Shown piece by piece: positions 46,515-57,699 of a DNA stretch of 60,000 bases. Each line of letters opens with the position of its first letter. The first letter of the stretch is position 1. The DNA comes from Tubulanus polymorphus. Its lineage: Eukaryota > Nemertea > Palaeonemertea > Tubulaniformes > Tubulanidae. The notes under the pieces are model-generated. The model was given only the letters and a program-made list of their open reading frames with translations, was not told where the DNA came from and searched no databases. The stretch spans positions 10,506,450 through 10,566,449 of the forward strand of contig NC_134026.1 of assembly GCF_964204645.1 (NCBI RefSeq). The letters are read 5' to 3'. A program made the position numbers and the translations under genes.

Positions 46515-47615
46515 TTTTTTGACGCCTGCAAAATGAAGAATTTTTGGGATAAGCTAATGTAGAATTGCAAATTTGAAATTGAAGTTTTAAGAAATTTGGG
46601 AAATTATGAGATTTGGCGATTGTAGATGATACAGGTCTTGCCGACTGATTTTTTTATTGAAAATTGTCAATAATTGATCACATGTGACCGACTTCATTCA
46701 CTTTTGCCTCTAAGCTGGTCTGCAACTTGCCTCCATGGTTGAGGAAAGAGCCCCCTTCTGATGTCTGCTTCATCATGACTTTGGAGCATATCGTGTGGCC
46801 TAGCCAGCCGGCCGGGTCCCCGGGTTTGACTGTCACTCGATATCCTCTTGAGTCTAGGTTGAAGTAGACATTGTCATTTAAAATAACTTGTTTATGTTAA
46901 TCTGTATGAATTACGCATGTGTCTTGTATGTTGTATTTTCTTATTTTAAGAATTGTAACTTTATTGAATTTGGAATTTTATATGTTATAAGGATCAATAA
47001 AGAATTGAATTGTCACCTAATACACAGGGACGCGGAGCTGTATATGACAGCTATGCTATTATAAATTGCTTATCTCATGAAACCTGCATACCCCTAATAT
47101 CGAACATATTTTCTATAACATTTTAATATTGAATTTATACGTAAACACATTTTTATATTAACCGTTTGTAGCTGCCGATGAAATTCACGCCAGCCCTACA
47201 CAGATCGTAGATAGCTTCGCCATTCCACCATTATCCCCATGTCAGGGTGTTACTTTTATATCAGACTTCCAAATCGTGTATACATCCGCCATTTTGACCA
47301 AATAATCCGATTAACTTATCATTTCTATTTATGCCAGCCGCTTCTGATATAATCATACATCCTTTACTATAACAATACGTCTTCTAATGATATTCAATGC
47401 AATATAACATTTCCACGTTCAAATAAAGTTCATTATATATTCACAGGAAGACATTCTACATCTTTGTCAATAATATTTTGCCAAATAGCTCGTATGTGTA
47501 CACATAGACCTGTGACGATTTGCACATCGATTTACGATTGTCATTTGTAAAATGACGCTGAATGGTTACCATTTTTTAGGTTTCATAATGGTAACGTTAT
47601 AAGGCATCAAAAAAA
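46515..47615 (+). repeat. 1.1 kb repeat with TTTTTTGACGCC ends, copy 2
   Basis: Starts ttttttgacgcctgc and ends aaggcatcaaaaaa. It is the reverse complement of 35234-36347. The middle holds a polyadenylation-like aataaagaattgaattgtc (about 46996), as found at LINE 3' ends here. Similarity to copy 1 continues a little further left (caagaaaatt words), so the exact left edge is uncertain. Confidence 0.75.
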
Positions 47616-48523
47616 CTGACTGTTGATTAGATGAATAGCTGAGAGCATTCCACTGTCCGCTATTGTCTACAGACTATTTAGTCTACTAATTCATCACCGC
47701 TCACAATTCTACCTAAGAAACGTACTAAAATTGAAAAAGAATAGAGCAGTAACACGGTTCACAAAAAAGCTGACGGCCGTGGTTCAAACCATACGGGTTA
47801 GCAGGTCTTTAAGGCATTGACAAGAAAAATCTAAGCCAAAACTCCATTGGTATGGTCATACTTGCTAGTTCGGATACTGAATTGAATAGCCTACTCGTAA
47901 CACCAAACAAATTATAAGCAAACATACGATACCTAGTCGAATGAAATGCTCGCCATTTTATTTTGGGTCCACATGGGGCTTTCCCAATGGGCTTTCCCAA
48001 TTACATCAGAAGCGCCTTAATTCCAGGAATTTCTCGTATATCCCACTAACAGCCAATCACATTCATTGTAGCTCAGGTAACAAGGTCAACTCAGATAAAT
48101 AGAAGCGAGAAAATTTAGGGGGTTTATTAAGTGAGGGCCTGTAGGTTGAAAAGTACATCGAGATGAGTCGCACAAAAAACGGCAACACTTCCAGGAAGGA
48201 TTGAACTTTTATATATTTCAATTCCAAGTATGCAAATTGTCATATGTAGAAACGTGCCATTACTTAGTGCTAAAATGCAGGGTTTTTACATGTTTTTCAA
48301 GAAAAAGTCCCCTAAAAATAACTCGATCACTATGAAACTTTTGTGGGCTCGAGAACTCATTAAGCCAAACCATTATATAAAAAATCAACACTATTGGTTC
48401 AACAGCCAATGTTTGTGTCTTGTTGACACACCGGTACTCTATTCATTTTCAATGAAAACTGCTTCACCAGACTGTTTGCATAGGCAAACCTACGGTTCGC
48501 CAAAAATGTGTAAAAAGTGCTGA
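47616..48523. other. No gene recognised
   Basis: Non-coding; short open frames lack splice or family support. gggctttcccaat is repeated in tandem near 47975-48000. Confidence 0.45.
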
Positions 48524-48770
48524 TTTTGGCGAACAACAATGGCTGCCAGTCGGCCATCTTGAATCTGACCGGACCAATTTTAGGGCTGAAGATGTGTCTA
48601 GGGTAGATACATATATAAACCAAATATCAAGACATAACCAAAAAGCGTCCTCGAAACTTCCCAAAATAACTGGATTCCATCTAAGGACGGACGAATGGAC
48701 GGACGGTCGACGGACGAAAAGTGAACGCAATAGCCCGCTGGAACTAAAGTCCCTAGTGGGCTAAAAATTA
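48524..48770 (+). repeat. Dispersed repeat, copy 2
   Basis: From tggcgaacaacaatggctgc to agtccctagtgggctaaaaa. Includes gatgtgtctagg, aaaataactggattcc, the gacggacgaatggacggacg run and gcaatagcccgct. It matches 59260-59560 and, inverted, 21497-21600. Confidence 0.8.
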
Positions 48771-50460
48771 GTAAAAGTTGATTGTATCAAGATTATAAAA
48801 TGGTTCTCTTTTTGACTCGGTTCTTTGTAAAGAGTAAGCTGAAACATAATTGTTGCTTTTCTGTGTTGATTCCTTGGGTAAAAAAACTTATTATCGGTAC
48901 TAGACAGCGGTTTCTATCAAAATAATTTTAAAGGAACCGGTACATGTTTGGTCTAAGCAGATTTCACATTTGCGGCCATCTGAAACTAAGGCCCGACGTA
49001 CAGCAACAGTGCTCAATCCCCGAACTAATAATAGGCCTATTCGCTTCCACTATGTTCGCAAGAAGTCGATTAACACGTTGACTGCCATCTACGAGATATC
49101 TCGTAGTAGCAGGTGTACCGCTCCTTGCCACTACGAGATATCTTGTAGTAAGCCCGGAGTGAATGAATTCATTTTTTTTCTGTTTGGCAATGTGGATAAC
49201 AACATAAATCGAAGTCTGGTAACTCAGATAAACAAGTAATTTTTAAAAAATCAATAACTAACTTTTTTATCAATTCTTTATTTATTTATGAACATCTAAA
49301 AAATCAAATTATATTACGTGATTATTTTCACATCAAAGTTTATAAGGCATCAAACGCTTATCAAATACCTTTCCTAATTGGAAAGAAATGATTCACCTCA
49401 CTGTGAATCGATAATAAACATAGAACGATAGAAATTATAGCATTGTTGTCATCTTTAGTTTTGTACATGGTATCTCCTGAAACAAGGGGTTACACATAAT
49501 GCTGGTTTTCCAGGACAGACATCACAAACGTAACGTGTTTCTTTGCGGTTACCATCTCTTCTGCAAATGCGACATGGCTTTGTGGGGTATTGCTTTCTAT
49601 CTGATGGGGGAACACATGCAAGATAGTGAAATGCTGCTGGAACATCTGGGTTTAGGGGAGGGGGAACTAATGCAACTGGTGCCAAGGCGGGGATATCGCC
49701 AAGCAAATGTTTGACGATGGCTTCACGGAAAGCTAATATCTGAATTGAGTCATTTGCATCATTGTAAATCATATGTGCATTGACAATGCTCATTTCTAGT
49801 ATGTGCAAACCAATCTTTTTATACCAACGCCAGTGGCGGATTTAGGGGGAGCACGCGGGGCACGTGCTCCCCCCCTAAAAGTCACAGCAAAAAAAATTGG
49901 ACCTACCTTTTCAAGCCAAATGAGTAAAAAAAAATTTTGGGGGGGATATTTGGGATTCGAACCCTTATGCCTTCTGCTCAACTGGATGTAAACCAGCCAC
50001 TAGGAAGTAAATGCATGTAAAAAATAATTTCTCTGCCGCAATAAAATGATCATCTAACTTATATAACGCTTCTAAGGTATGTATAATTATATTTTTGTAA
50101 AGTTCTATTATTTATTCTTCTGTGTATATAGATTGCATTAAATTATGTGAGCCCACAAGAGAAATATTGACATTTCTATATATTAAATAGTCTGTGAAAA
50201 ATCCCCTCGGCCTCAAGTTGAAGTAGTCGCGGACTATTACTAATTACATGTACCATTATCAAGGAGCTATGATGTATTTATAATTGAATGTTTATCATAG
50301 ATAAGGCCAGTTCTGATTTCACTTTTGAAGTGTGAAATAGACATTGGCTTGCAAGCTTTCTGCCAATTTTTCAACTTGACGAACCAGTGATGAGTTGATC
50401 ATGATTATCATATGCGAATTTGTTGAATTATTCTTATTTGTGTGTTTTTTTATTTTGCAG

Positions 50461-52836
50461 ATGAAAAAGCAGACGAGTATTTCTTCGTTCTTTGGATCCA
50501 CAAGTACCGGTCTAGATGCTAGTGTAAGAAAACAGGGAACTGATGAAACATTCACCCCTCCACCCGCACCCAAAAGAACAAAAAATGACATTCCGATTCC
50601 ATCTGATAATTGTGATATTGGATTAATTGAAGACATAGCTAGCCTTAATGCCGATGAAAAGTATAAATTATTACGGAAACACTTCGTTCCTGGTGAAAAT
50701 GACAATTTCCCGACGACTCTATACCAAAATAAGAACAGGAGGTTTAGTGTAGATTGGCTAACTAAAAAGCAATATGCAGGCCTGGTATATTCAAAGGCCA
50801 AAGAAGGCGGGTATTGTATATATTGTTGTCTGTTTGGGTCAAGTGATCTCGGAATACTATCTACATCTCCATTGACGCATATGAAACACGCCCATGCTCG
50901 ATTAGGGGCTCATTACGGAACTGATAAAAAGGAACCAAAAAAAACTCACCTTGAGGCACGTGAAAAGGCATTGCAGTTTCTAAATGTACATGAAAACAAG
51001 CAAAAAACTGTCGTGGAGCTGAGTAATAAGAATGCTTTAGAAAAGATAGAAAGAAACCGTACTGTCTTATCATCCGTGATAAAAACTGTCTTACTTTGTG
51101 GTAGACAGAATATAGCACTGCGGGGCCATCGAGATGATCCTGATATAAATTCCGGAAATTTCCAGGCATTAATTGATTTCCGTATGGATGCTGGGGATTC
51201 TGTTCTCTCGGATTACCTTGCCACCGGACCAAAAAATGCCACATACCGTTCAAAAACAATCCAGAACAGTATAATCCTGGCCATTGGCGATAACATTGTC
51301 GGAGATTTGATTAATGAAATCAAAAGCTCACAATTTTACTCTATATCAGCTGACGAAAAAGCGGACACTTCACACAGTGAACAACTAAGTGTGGTTGTGC
51401 GATTTGTTGATTGCAACAAAGATATCAGAGAGGTTTTTCTTGGCTTTGTCGAAGTATCAAGTGATACAACTGGATTGGGATTGTCTTCAATAATTAAGAA
51501 AACCCTTGAAGCTTGGGGTTTGTCCCTCGAAAACTGTAGGGGTCAAACATATGATGGCGCTGGTGGAATGGCTGGTGCTCAAAGCGGATGTGCTGCTCGA
51601 ATAACTGCTGATTTTCCACTTGCAGTGTACACTCACTGCTACAGTCATTGCTTGAACTTGATTCTCAACGACTGTGCTAAAAGCACATTAGTTAGAAATA
51701 TGGTGGACTGTGCAGAAAAAGTCTATAAATTCTTCGACAATAGCCCCAAAAGAACAGATTATTTGGAAAATGTGATCAAAGAGGTATGCCCTTCAACGAA
51801 ACAGAGACTGAAACAAATGTGTAGGACCCGTTTTGTTGAGCGACACGATGCATTCGAGGTTTTTGTTGAGCTCTATCCAGCGATTGAAAGATGTTTCAGC
51901 GATATGTCAACCTCACAGAATTTCAACCGTGAAACCACCAGTGATGCCACGACGCTTTTGGCAGCTATAACACAATTCCAGTTCATTGTGACCCTGATTA
52001 CTGTCAAAAACTGTATGGGCTATACAAAAGGGCTTTCAAAAAAGCTTCAAGGCAGATCTGAAGATATCTTGTCAGCATACAACAGCATTGAAATTGTTAA
52101 GGCAACTATCAAATCGGTTCGTTCAGATATAAATGCAGTATTTAGTAGCTGGTTTGAGGAGATTACAAATTTGGCAGCACAGAATGGCATAGCACCATCA
52201 AAACCACGTACCTGCAACCGTCAAACTCAGCGTGGAAATTATCCTGCTGATACACCTGAAGAATATTATAGGAGAACTCTTGTTATTCCATACATAGATG
52301 GTCTTATCAGTGGACTAGAAACCAGATTCTCTACATTGAGTGTCATTGCTTCAGAGCCACTGAAGTTAATTCCAACAAATGTGCAGAATACCACACTTAA
52401 TGATCTGAAATCGTTCATCAATCAGTACAAACAAGATTTGCCATCCCCATGCGGTATAAGTTCCGAACTCCTCCTCTGGAAAACTCATTGTTCTCAAGTC
52501 ATTGCTAATCTAGGGAAAGATGACAAGAAACCCAATACTGCAGCTCAGGCATTGAAATTATGTAATGAGGACGACTTTCCAAATATCTTTATGATGCTGA
52601 AACTAGTTTGCACATTAGGTGTGACAAGCTGTGAGTGTGAGCGGGCAAACTCTGAACTTGGACTACTCAAAACATATTTGAGAAGCACCATGACCCAGTC
52701 CAGAATGAATGGTTTAGCATTGATGCATGTCCATTATGGACTTACCTCTAAAGAAGGCTTTATCGACCGGGTAATAGCAACATTCAGCAGACAAAATGCC
52801 AGGAGAATGGTTTTAAATAATATAATTGATGATTGA
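50461..52836 (+). CDS. hAT-family transposase, intact 791-residue frame
   Basis: The start chosen is ATG 50461, directly after tgtttttttattttgcag, which looks like a splice acceptor; the 22 upstream in-frame codons are intron-like. MKKQTSISSFFGS is typical of this hAT group. A zinc-finger-like Cys-rich segment (GGYCIYCCLF) lies at about residues 117-125. The RNase H-like core has Asp298 (SISADEKADTS), Asp365 (QTYDGAGGMAG) and a CYSHCLNLIL segment at about 393-402. The last catalytic Glu is expected in the C-terminal dimerisation block (SCECERANSELGLLKTYLRS, about 735). ZMYM1-like or 52 kDa repressor-like proteins in animal genomes come from this group. There is no stop or frameshift, unlike every other transposase here, so recent activity is plausible. 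Confidence 0.9.
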   Translation: MKKQTSISSFFGSTSTGLDASVRKQGTDETFTPPPAPKRTKNDIPIPSDNCDIGLIEDIASLNADEKYKLLRKHFVPGENDNFPTTLYQNKNRRFSVDWLTKKQYAGLVYSKAKEGGYCIYCCLFGSSDLGILSTSPLTHMKHAHARLGAHYGTDKKEPKKTHLEAREKALQFLNVHENKQKTVVELSNKNALEKIERNRTVLSSVIKTVLLCGRQNIALRGHRDDPDINSGNFQALIDFRMDAGDSVLSDYLATGPKNATYRSKTIQNSIILAIGDNIVGDLINEIKSSQFYSISADEKADTSHSEQLSVVVRFVDCNKDIREVFLGFVEVSSDTTGLGLSSIIKKTLEAWGLSLENCRGQTYDGAGGMAGAQSGCAARITADFPLAVYTHCYSHCLNLILNDCAKSTLVRNMVDCAEKVYKFFDNSPKRTDYLENVIKEVCPSTKQRLKQMCRTRFVERHDAFEVFVELYPAIERCFSDMSTSQNFNRETTSDATTLLAAITQFQFIVTLITVKNCMGYTKGLSKKLQGRSEDILSAYNSIEIVKATIKSVRSDINAVFSSWFEEITNLAAQNGIAPSKPRTCNRQTQRGNYPADTPEEYYRRTLVIPYIDGLISGLETRFSTLSVIASEPLKLIPTNVQNTTLNDLKSFINQYKQDLPSPCGISSELLLWKTHCSQVIANLGKDDKKPNTAAQALKLCNEDDFPNIFMMLKLVCTLGVTSCECERANSELGLLKTYLRSTMTQSRMNGLALMHVHYGLTSKEGFIDRVIATFSRQNARRMVLNNIIDD

Positions 52837-53039
52837 CTTGATTTATTTCAAACCATTGATGATAAGTTTCAAATATAGTAGTTTATTGTATCCATTGAAT
52901 ATTTTACCGGTGATTAGCATAAATTGCTTTTGATAAAGGAACACTGATGTAAGTTGTTTTTGTGCGGTTTTATGTATTTGTGCAATTTTAAATATGTTTA
53001 TAAATCTATTCATCTGTAATGTAACCTGCTGATAAGGAC

Positions 53040-53580
53040 TTAAAGAAGTGCAATACATTCTTCTTTGTGTTGCCTTAGTCTATACAGTATTAAGGTCGTT
53101 AATTAACTTGTGCAAATGTAAAAATGTTTTTGTTTTAAAATTTGGATAGTTTTACTTTAATCTGATTGATTTTGACTAACTACTCAAAGTTATGCAATGT
53201 ACAAGTAAATTTAATTAATCAGTGCAAATATAAATATGTTTTGTTTCAAAATCTGATAGATAATCTATGACTAATCTGTATTAAATGGAAATATTGAAGG
53301 TAACTGCTGATAAAAAGAAGTGCAATGTATCCTTCTTTGTGTTGCCTAGATTAGAAAGTATTATTATGGTCATCTATTAACCTGTGCAAATGTAAATATG
53401 TTTTTGTTTTTAAATTTGGATAGTTCTTTATCTGATTGATATTCTATTATTTTAATAGTGTAACTCAAATTTTATAATTGATACAAGTACATTATTAACA
53501 TGTGCAAGTGTAAATATTTTGTTTTAAATGTGAACAGTTTTACCAGTTTTACTTATCTGATTGATTTGAATAGACTTAGT
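53040..53580 (+). repeat. Degenerate long tandem repeats in the hAT 3' region
   Basis: aagaagtgcaatacattctt ... tgtgcaaatgtaaaaatg at 53043-53180 recurs at 53313-53450. Shorter versions (gtgcaaatataaatatg, gtgcaagtgtaaatatt) lie at 53222 and 53500. Each ends in a tctgattgat word. They are untranslated and could hold transposase-binding sites. Confidence 0.65.
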
Positions 53581-55739
53581 CAAATTCCATGATACCAGTG
53601 TTAGTTTCTTTCTACATCTGATAAGTATGATTTAGGCATTTATATCTAAGGAGTATATTTTTCTCAATATGTTTCAGAGTTTTACCTTCACTTCTTTAAC
53701 CTCCAGACTGCCCTAAAATGGACACGAGGGCCCCAATTTCCCCCAATGTTTCAGGGCTTTCCCTTCATATATATGACCATATAACCAATCATCTTTGACC
53801 TGAGAAGTGCCCTAGAATGCATCCTGTGGGCCCTAATTTTCAAAATTTTCTGGGGGGAGGACCCCCCAACCCCCCCTTGGTGACCTGAGATAATGTTCTG
53901 TATTTCATGGTGCTCTACCCCTAAGAAAATCCTACATCCGCCCCTGAACGCAGTGTTTTGCGCAATGCAGAGTGATATGACATCATTTGATCGGCTCGGT
54001 CAATACCGGACATGCCAAGATTATAATCCCTAATGATATTATGGTTTCTTGGTAATCTTTCCATTTCGGTTTGGAACGTCCAACATTTCTACCCGGTGCA
54101 TATTACTGATTGTCAAAACATCTCGTTTATCCTTCCATTTACAAACAACAACCGAGTCCGACCTTTTCCATGTGTGCTCACCTTTTTTGAGCTTTTTAGT
54201 TGTTACCTCTAAGGGGTTGTCCTTACGATCGGTACGCAGTGTCCCACAACTATATGTCCGTTTTCCAGTCATATATTTGACCAATGACACAGAATTGTAA
54301 AAGTTGTCTGTATAGACAATATGCCCTTTATCAAGGAACCCTTCCATGAAATGGAGAACAATGGCTCCTGACTGGCCTAGGTTTTGTGTATCAGGAACTG
54401 CTTTTCCAGAATATATGTGAATTCTTAGAACCATGCCACGAGACTCGCATAGCTCATAGAATTTTACACCATATTTATGTTTTTTGTTTTTTATATATTG
54501 CCTGAACACAAGGCGGCCCCGCCAGAGAACCATTGACTCATCAAGTGATAACGATTGCCCTGGATAATAAACCCGATCCATCCTATTATTGAAGTTTTCC
54601 AATAAAGGTCGGATCTTGTAAAGTCGATCGTCAGGTTGAACTTGGTTGTTGTTTGCAAAGTGCCAGAAACGTAACAATAATTGGAATCTATTTCTGCTCG
54701 TGACACGACCAAACAGTTTTATACAGTACAGACTGATTCCAGTAATGTTCAATTGTCGGCATTCCGTTAGGGCCCATATGAATGAGGAGTGCAAGAAACC
54801 GTTTCATTTCAGCAGCATCTGTATCTCCCCATGCATGGAGATGTGACTCTCTACGTAGTGGGTGATTTCTGTTGATTTCCTCCCGCGCATATCCATTGGT
54901 TTCTTCAACCATGAGATCTATTAGTTCTGGAGTCACCAATAGATCAAAATAACTTCCTGGCTTTTCAGGATTGCGGACAGCAGTACGCAAATCAACGACT
55001 TCATTTCAAGGAAAGTCCGGCGGATTTGCAGGAACAGCAGACCAAACATGAACAGCAGCAGGTGGTGCAGCAGCAGGTTGCTGCACATTTTGAACGACTG
55101 GCTGTGCTGCAGCAGCAGGTTGCTGCACATTTTGAACGACTGGCTGTGCTGCAGCAGCAGGTTGCTGCACATTTTGAACGACTGGCTGTGCATTTTGTCT
55201 ACGGGGTGCTGTTGGAGGTTGACCTCGACCCCCACCTCTGGTCCAAACACCGCAGCCTCTAGGCCTATTACCGCCCCTAGTCTGAGCTCCACGGACTACG
55301 GTACCTACGGCGATTGCTGTTGGTGGATGCACTGAGGGTTGAATACCCTGACCTCTAGTACTGCCCCTAGCTCTAGCTCCACGGCCTCGAAATACAGGCC
55401 TACCACGTGGTGATGAGAGTTCATCATTCTCGGACGATGATGAGGGATCTTCTGACCACAAATTGGGATCCCCTTCAGAGGCAGAATCCAATTCAGAACT
55501 TTGATTATTTACATTATAGTCACTATCATGCTATCGTCTATTTCTGAATTACCTGACTGGCTTATATCCATTTCATCAGATACATTGTCTACATTATCGG
55601 ACATTACAAGACCAGCGACATCGGCGACAGACAAACGCGCCATTTTCACCATGTGCTTAGCCACGTGCAGCGTTTCCGGTCCAAAGGGGACAGTAGTAGC
55701 TGGTATAGAGATGAAAAACGGTTTGGAATATGTATCGTA

Positions 55740-55900
55740 GCTGGCAATGGGGGAGAGATATTTATTTCCACTGCCAGCTACGAGACTCGTAGTTGGCAGT
55801 GGGGGTAAACTTTTTATACCGGTTGCCAACTACGAGTCTCGTAGCTGGCAACTGGTATAAAACGTTTACTCCCACTGCCAACTACGAGACTCGATTCAAC
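55740..55900. repeat. Subterminal palindromes of the piggyBac element, right side
   Basis: At least three copies of a palindromic word of the type ccaactacgagtctcgtagt, separated by ggtataaa or gggggtaaac spacers. The left end (49084-49160) has the related tctacgagatatctcgtagt and actacgagatatcttgtagt. Such paired arrays just inside the ends are candidate transposase-binding sites. Confidence 0.7.
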
Positions 55901-56044
55901 TCTGTTTTCACCATATAATAGGTGTAATACATGCATTAAATGCAATAAAAATCAATATATGTGGTTTCCGCCTACTTTTCGTTGATTGGTGAAACTGGCA
56001 ATGTTGAGAAAAAAAAATTTTTTGAGTGGCAGTCAACGTGTTAA

Positions 56045-57023
56045 CTACGATAAGCGTTTGCCTTGGTGCCGGTCTCTTTTTCCGATTAGATTCCGACTGC
56101 TGCTGCAGGTGGCATCTGAACTGGCAGACAGTCAATGGTATCATAGAACAATTTCAGATAAAATAGCGTGCAAATAGGGGGATTCGAAGCTAACTCATCG
56201 ATTGGTCTAGTGCCTTGTTTGGCAGCGGGTATATGTGGGAAAACCTGGTTACTATATTCAGGTCTATCGTGAAAATTCTGTTTTTGGAAAATTCCGCGAT
56301 TCTGTGATTCCCGACATGACAACACCGACCTAAATGGAGTTGATGTTTAACCTGATATACCATGAATTGTGAAAAGAAAAATTACAAGCAACATAGTTGT
56401 AAAAGCTACATACACAGCATACTAGACATTTATCTGTCTGTCCCCCAAAAAAATCTTTTAAGGGACAATGGCATTAGCATTTAGGCAATGAAAAAACGAT
56501 TTTGTGTAAAACCGGACCAACTAACATTGAATTACCAGAATCAGAGGTGCCACCATCTAGGCCTATATAGACTTACATAATCCAGTATCTTCATATCTGC
56601 TTGCATCTTCTGTTACTTTTGTTCACTTCTATGTTATACACCTCTGAAATGTAGCCAACCCGTGACAAAGTGAAAAAGCAAAGAAAAATCAATATGTTGA
56701 GTTTTAGAATTGAAAGGGGATATTTTTGTCAATGAGCACACAGCATTATTTTAGTTATCACTATTTTCCTAATAGTTCATTCCGATTAATTACTGATATT
56801 GCATATGTTCACTTTGGTAGGCAAGCCTATTGGGACAAAGCTCAAGTTTTTTAGTCTATCACAGCCTCGGTGAATGTATGCACAGGCCAATGACCTTGAA
56901 AATCACCACAATCATAGCAAACATCATAATTTACAACTTAACTTATATGAATTGAAAGATGATTTAATAATTTTCATTATTCAACTCCCCGGGTGGCGAG
57001 AACTGGGTTACTACTATTAATAG
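56045..57023. other. No gene recognised
   Basis: Non-coding flank of the piggyBac element. Short open frames do not match any family and lack splice support. Confidence 0.45.
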
Positions 57024-57029
57024 TGACTA

Positions 57030-57664
57030 ACGTATTTACCGGCCAATAAGCCGACTCGGCCAATAAGCCGAGGGCAGTTTTTTAGCCTAAAATACATGGA
57101 TTTCATAAAGCTTCGCCCAATAAGCCGAGGCCCTTCATCAGAGATTTTAATTCACTGATTTGTCAATTAGATCGTCTTAATTGACGATTTAAGAGGCTGA
57201 CAGTAGCGCCCGCCGATGTGTGAGAGTGCTGTGTATACTATCATCGCCGAGTGACTGTGCTATATATTATATATAGACTCACTCAGCTGATTACTATACA
57301 CACAGCCATACACGCAGTATGCGGCTCACTGCTGATTTGCATATATACTAATGTATGAACTGACACGTGGTAGTACGATGAACTCGCGCGTTATATAAAT
57401 GTATACCATTGCCGCTGTGCGGTGATGGAACAATCAAAGTAAAAATAAAATAGTTCAAAATAGATTATAATTGGTAGTAAATAATGACCTCAAATAAATA
57501 TCGACCACTTTTCTTGATTTTGACGATCATTGAGAGCGTTAGAGTGGCATAGATCGGAAAGTGATTTTTTATGTCAGATCGTATCCGCCCAATAAGCCGA
57601 TCACGATATTTTGGGTAAAAATCTGAGGCTAGAAAATCGGCTTATTGGCCGGAAAATACGGTAA
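57030..57664. mobile_element. 635 bp MITE with ggccaataagccga ends
   Basis: Left end acgtatttaccggccaataa; right end, inverted, ttaccgtattttccggccaa. The word ccaataagccga recurs internally (57060, 57117 and 57588). TGACTA flanks it at 57024-57029 and 57665-57670; a 3 bp TGA reading of the duplication is also possible. There is no coding capacity. Confidence 0.8.
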
Positions 57665-57699
57665 TGACTATGAAATCTGCAGCTTTAATGAGCTCGAAA

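Larger units (their letters stand above)
49831..53946 (+). mobile_element. hAT transposon (4116 bp) inserted in the piggyBac transposase
   Basis: Ends are CAGTGGCGGATTTAGG at the left and, inverted, CAGGGGCGGATGTAGG at the right. A 5 bp duplication AACGC flanks it (49826-49830 and 53947-53951). Removing the element and one AACGC restores the piggyBac reading frame, which fixes the edges to the base. It encodes one uninterrupted hAT transposase. The 5 bp duplication is shorter than the usual 8 bp and fits the subset of hAT families reported to duplicate 5 bp. Confidence 0.93.
49466..55491 (-). pseudogene. piggyBac transposase (copy 3), split by the hAT insertion
   Basis: The N-terminal region is Ser/Glu-rich, then Arg-Gly-rich (RGRGARARGSTRGQG), then three 14-residue repeats of QPVVQNVQQPAAAA (about 55200-55070). 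A TGA at 55006-55008 is followed in the same frame by the conserved domain. After a frameshift near 54710 come RVTSRNRFQLLLRFWHFANN, the first catalytic Asp in LSLDESMVLWRGR and the second in VYTDNFYNSV. A frameshift near 54045 leads to DYNLGMSGIDRADQM with the third Asp. The frame meets the hAT at 53951 and continues at 49830 with the expected Trp-Tyr-Lys-Lys segment. It ends in the zinc domain CRICRRDGNRKETRYVCDVC and CFRRYH. There are three point breaks plus the insertion. Confidence 0.9.
49074..56040 (-). mobile_element. piggyBac element (copy 3, 6967 bp including a nested hAT)
   Basis: TTAA at 49070-49073 and 56041-56044 flank 14 bp inverted repeats CACGTTGACTGCCA (49074-49087) and its complement (56027-56040). 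Both ends carry subterminal palindromes around ctacgaga. The transposase gene lies on the minus strand (55491 to about 49466) and is split by the hAT element at 49831-53946. Without the hAT the element is about 2.85 kb, the usual size for piggyBac. Confidence 0.92.

Noticed and set aside
50395-50460. An N-terminal hydrophobic extension of the hAT transposase
   Set aside because: The 22 codons read as an intron with a pyrimidine-rich tract ending in TTTGCAG just before the ATG at 50461.
50861-51259. A 132-codon minus-strand frame
   Set aside because: It is a shadow within the hAT transposase.
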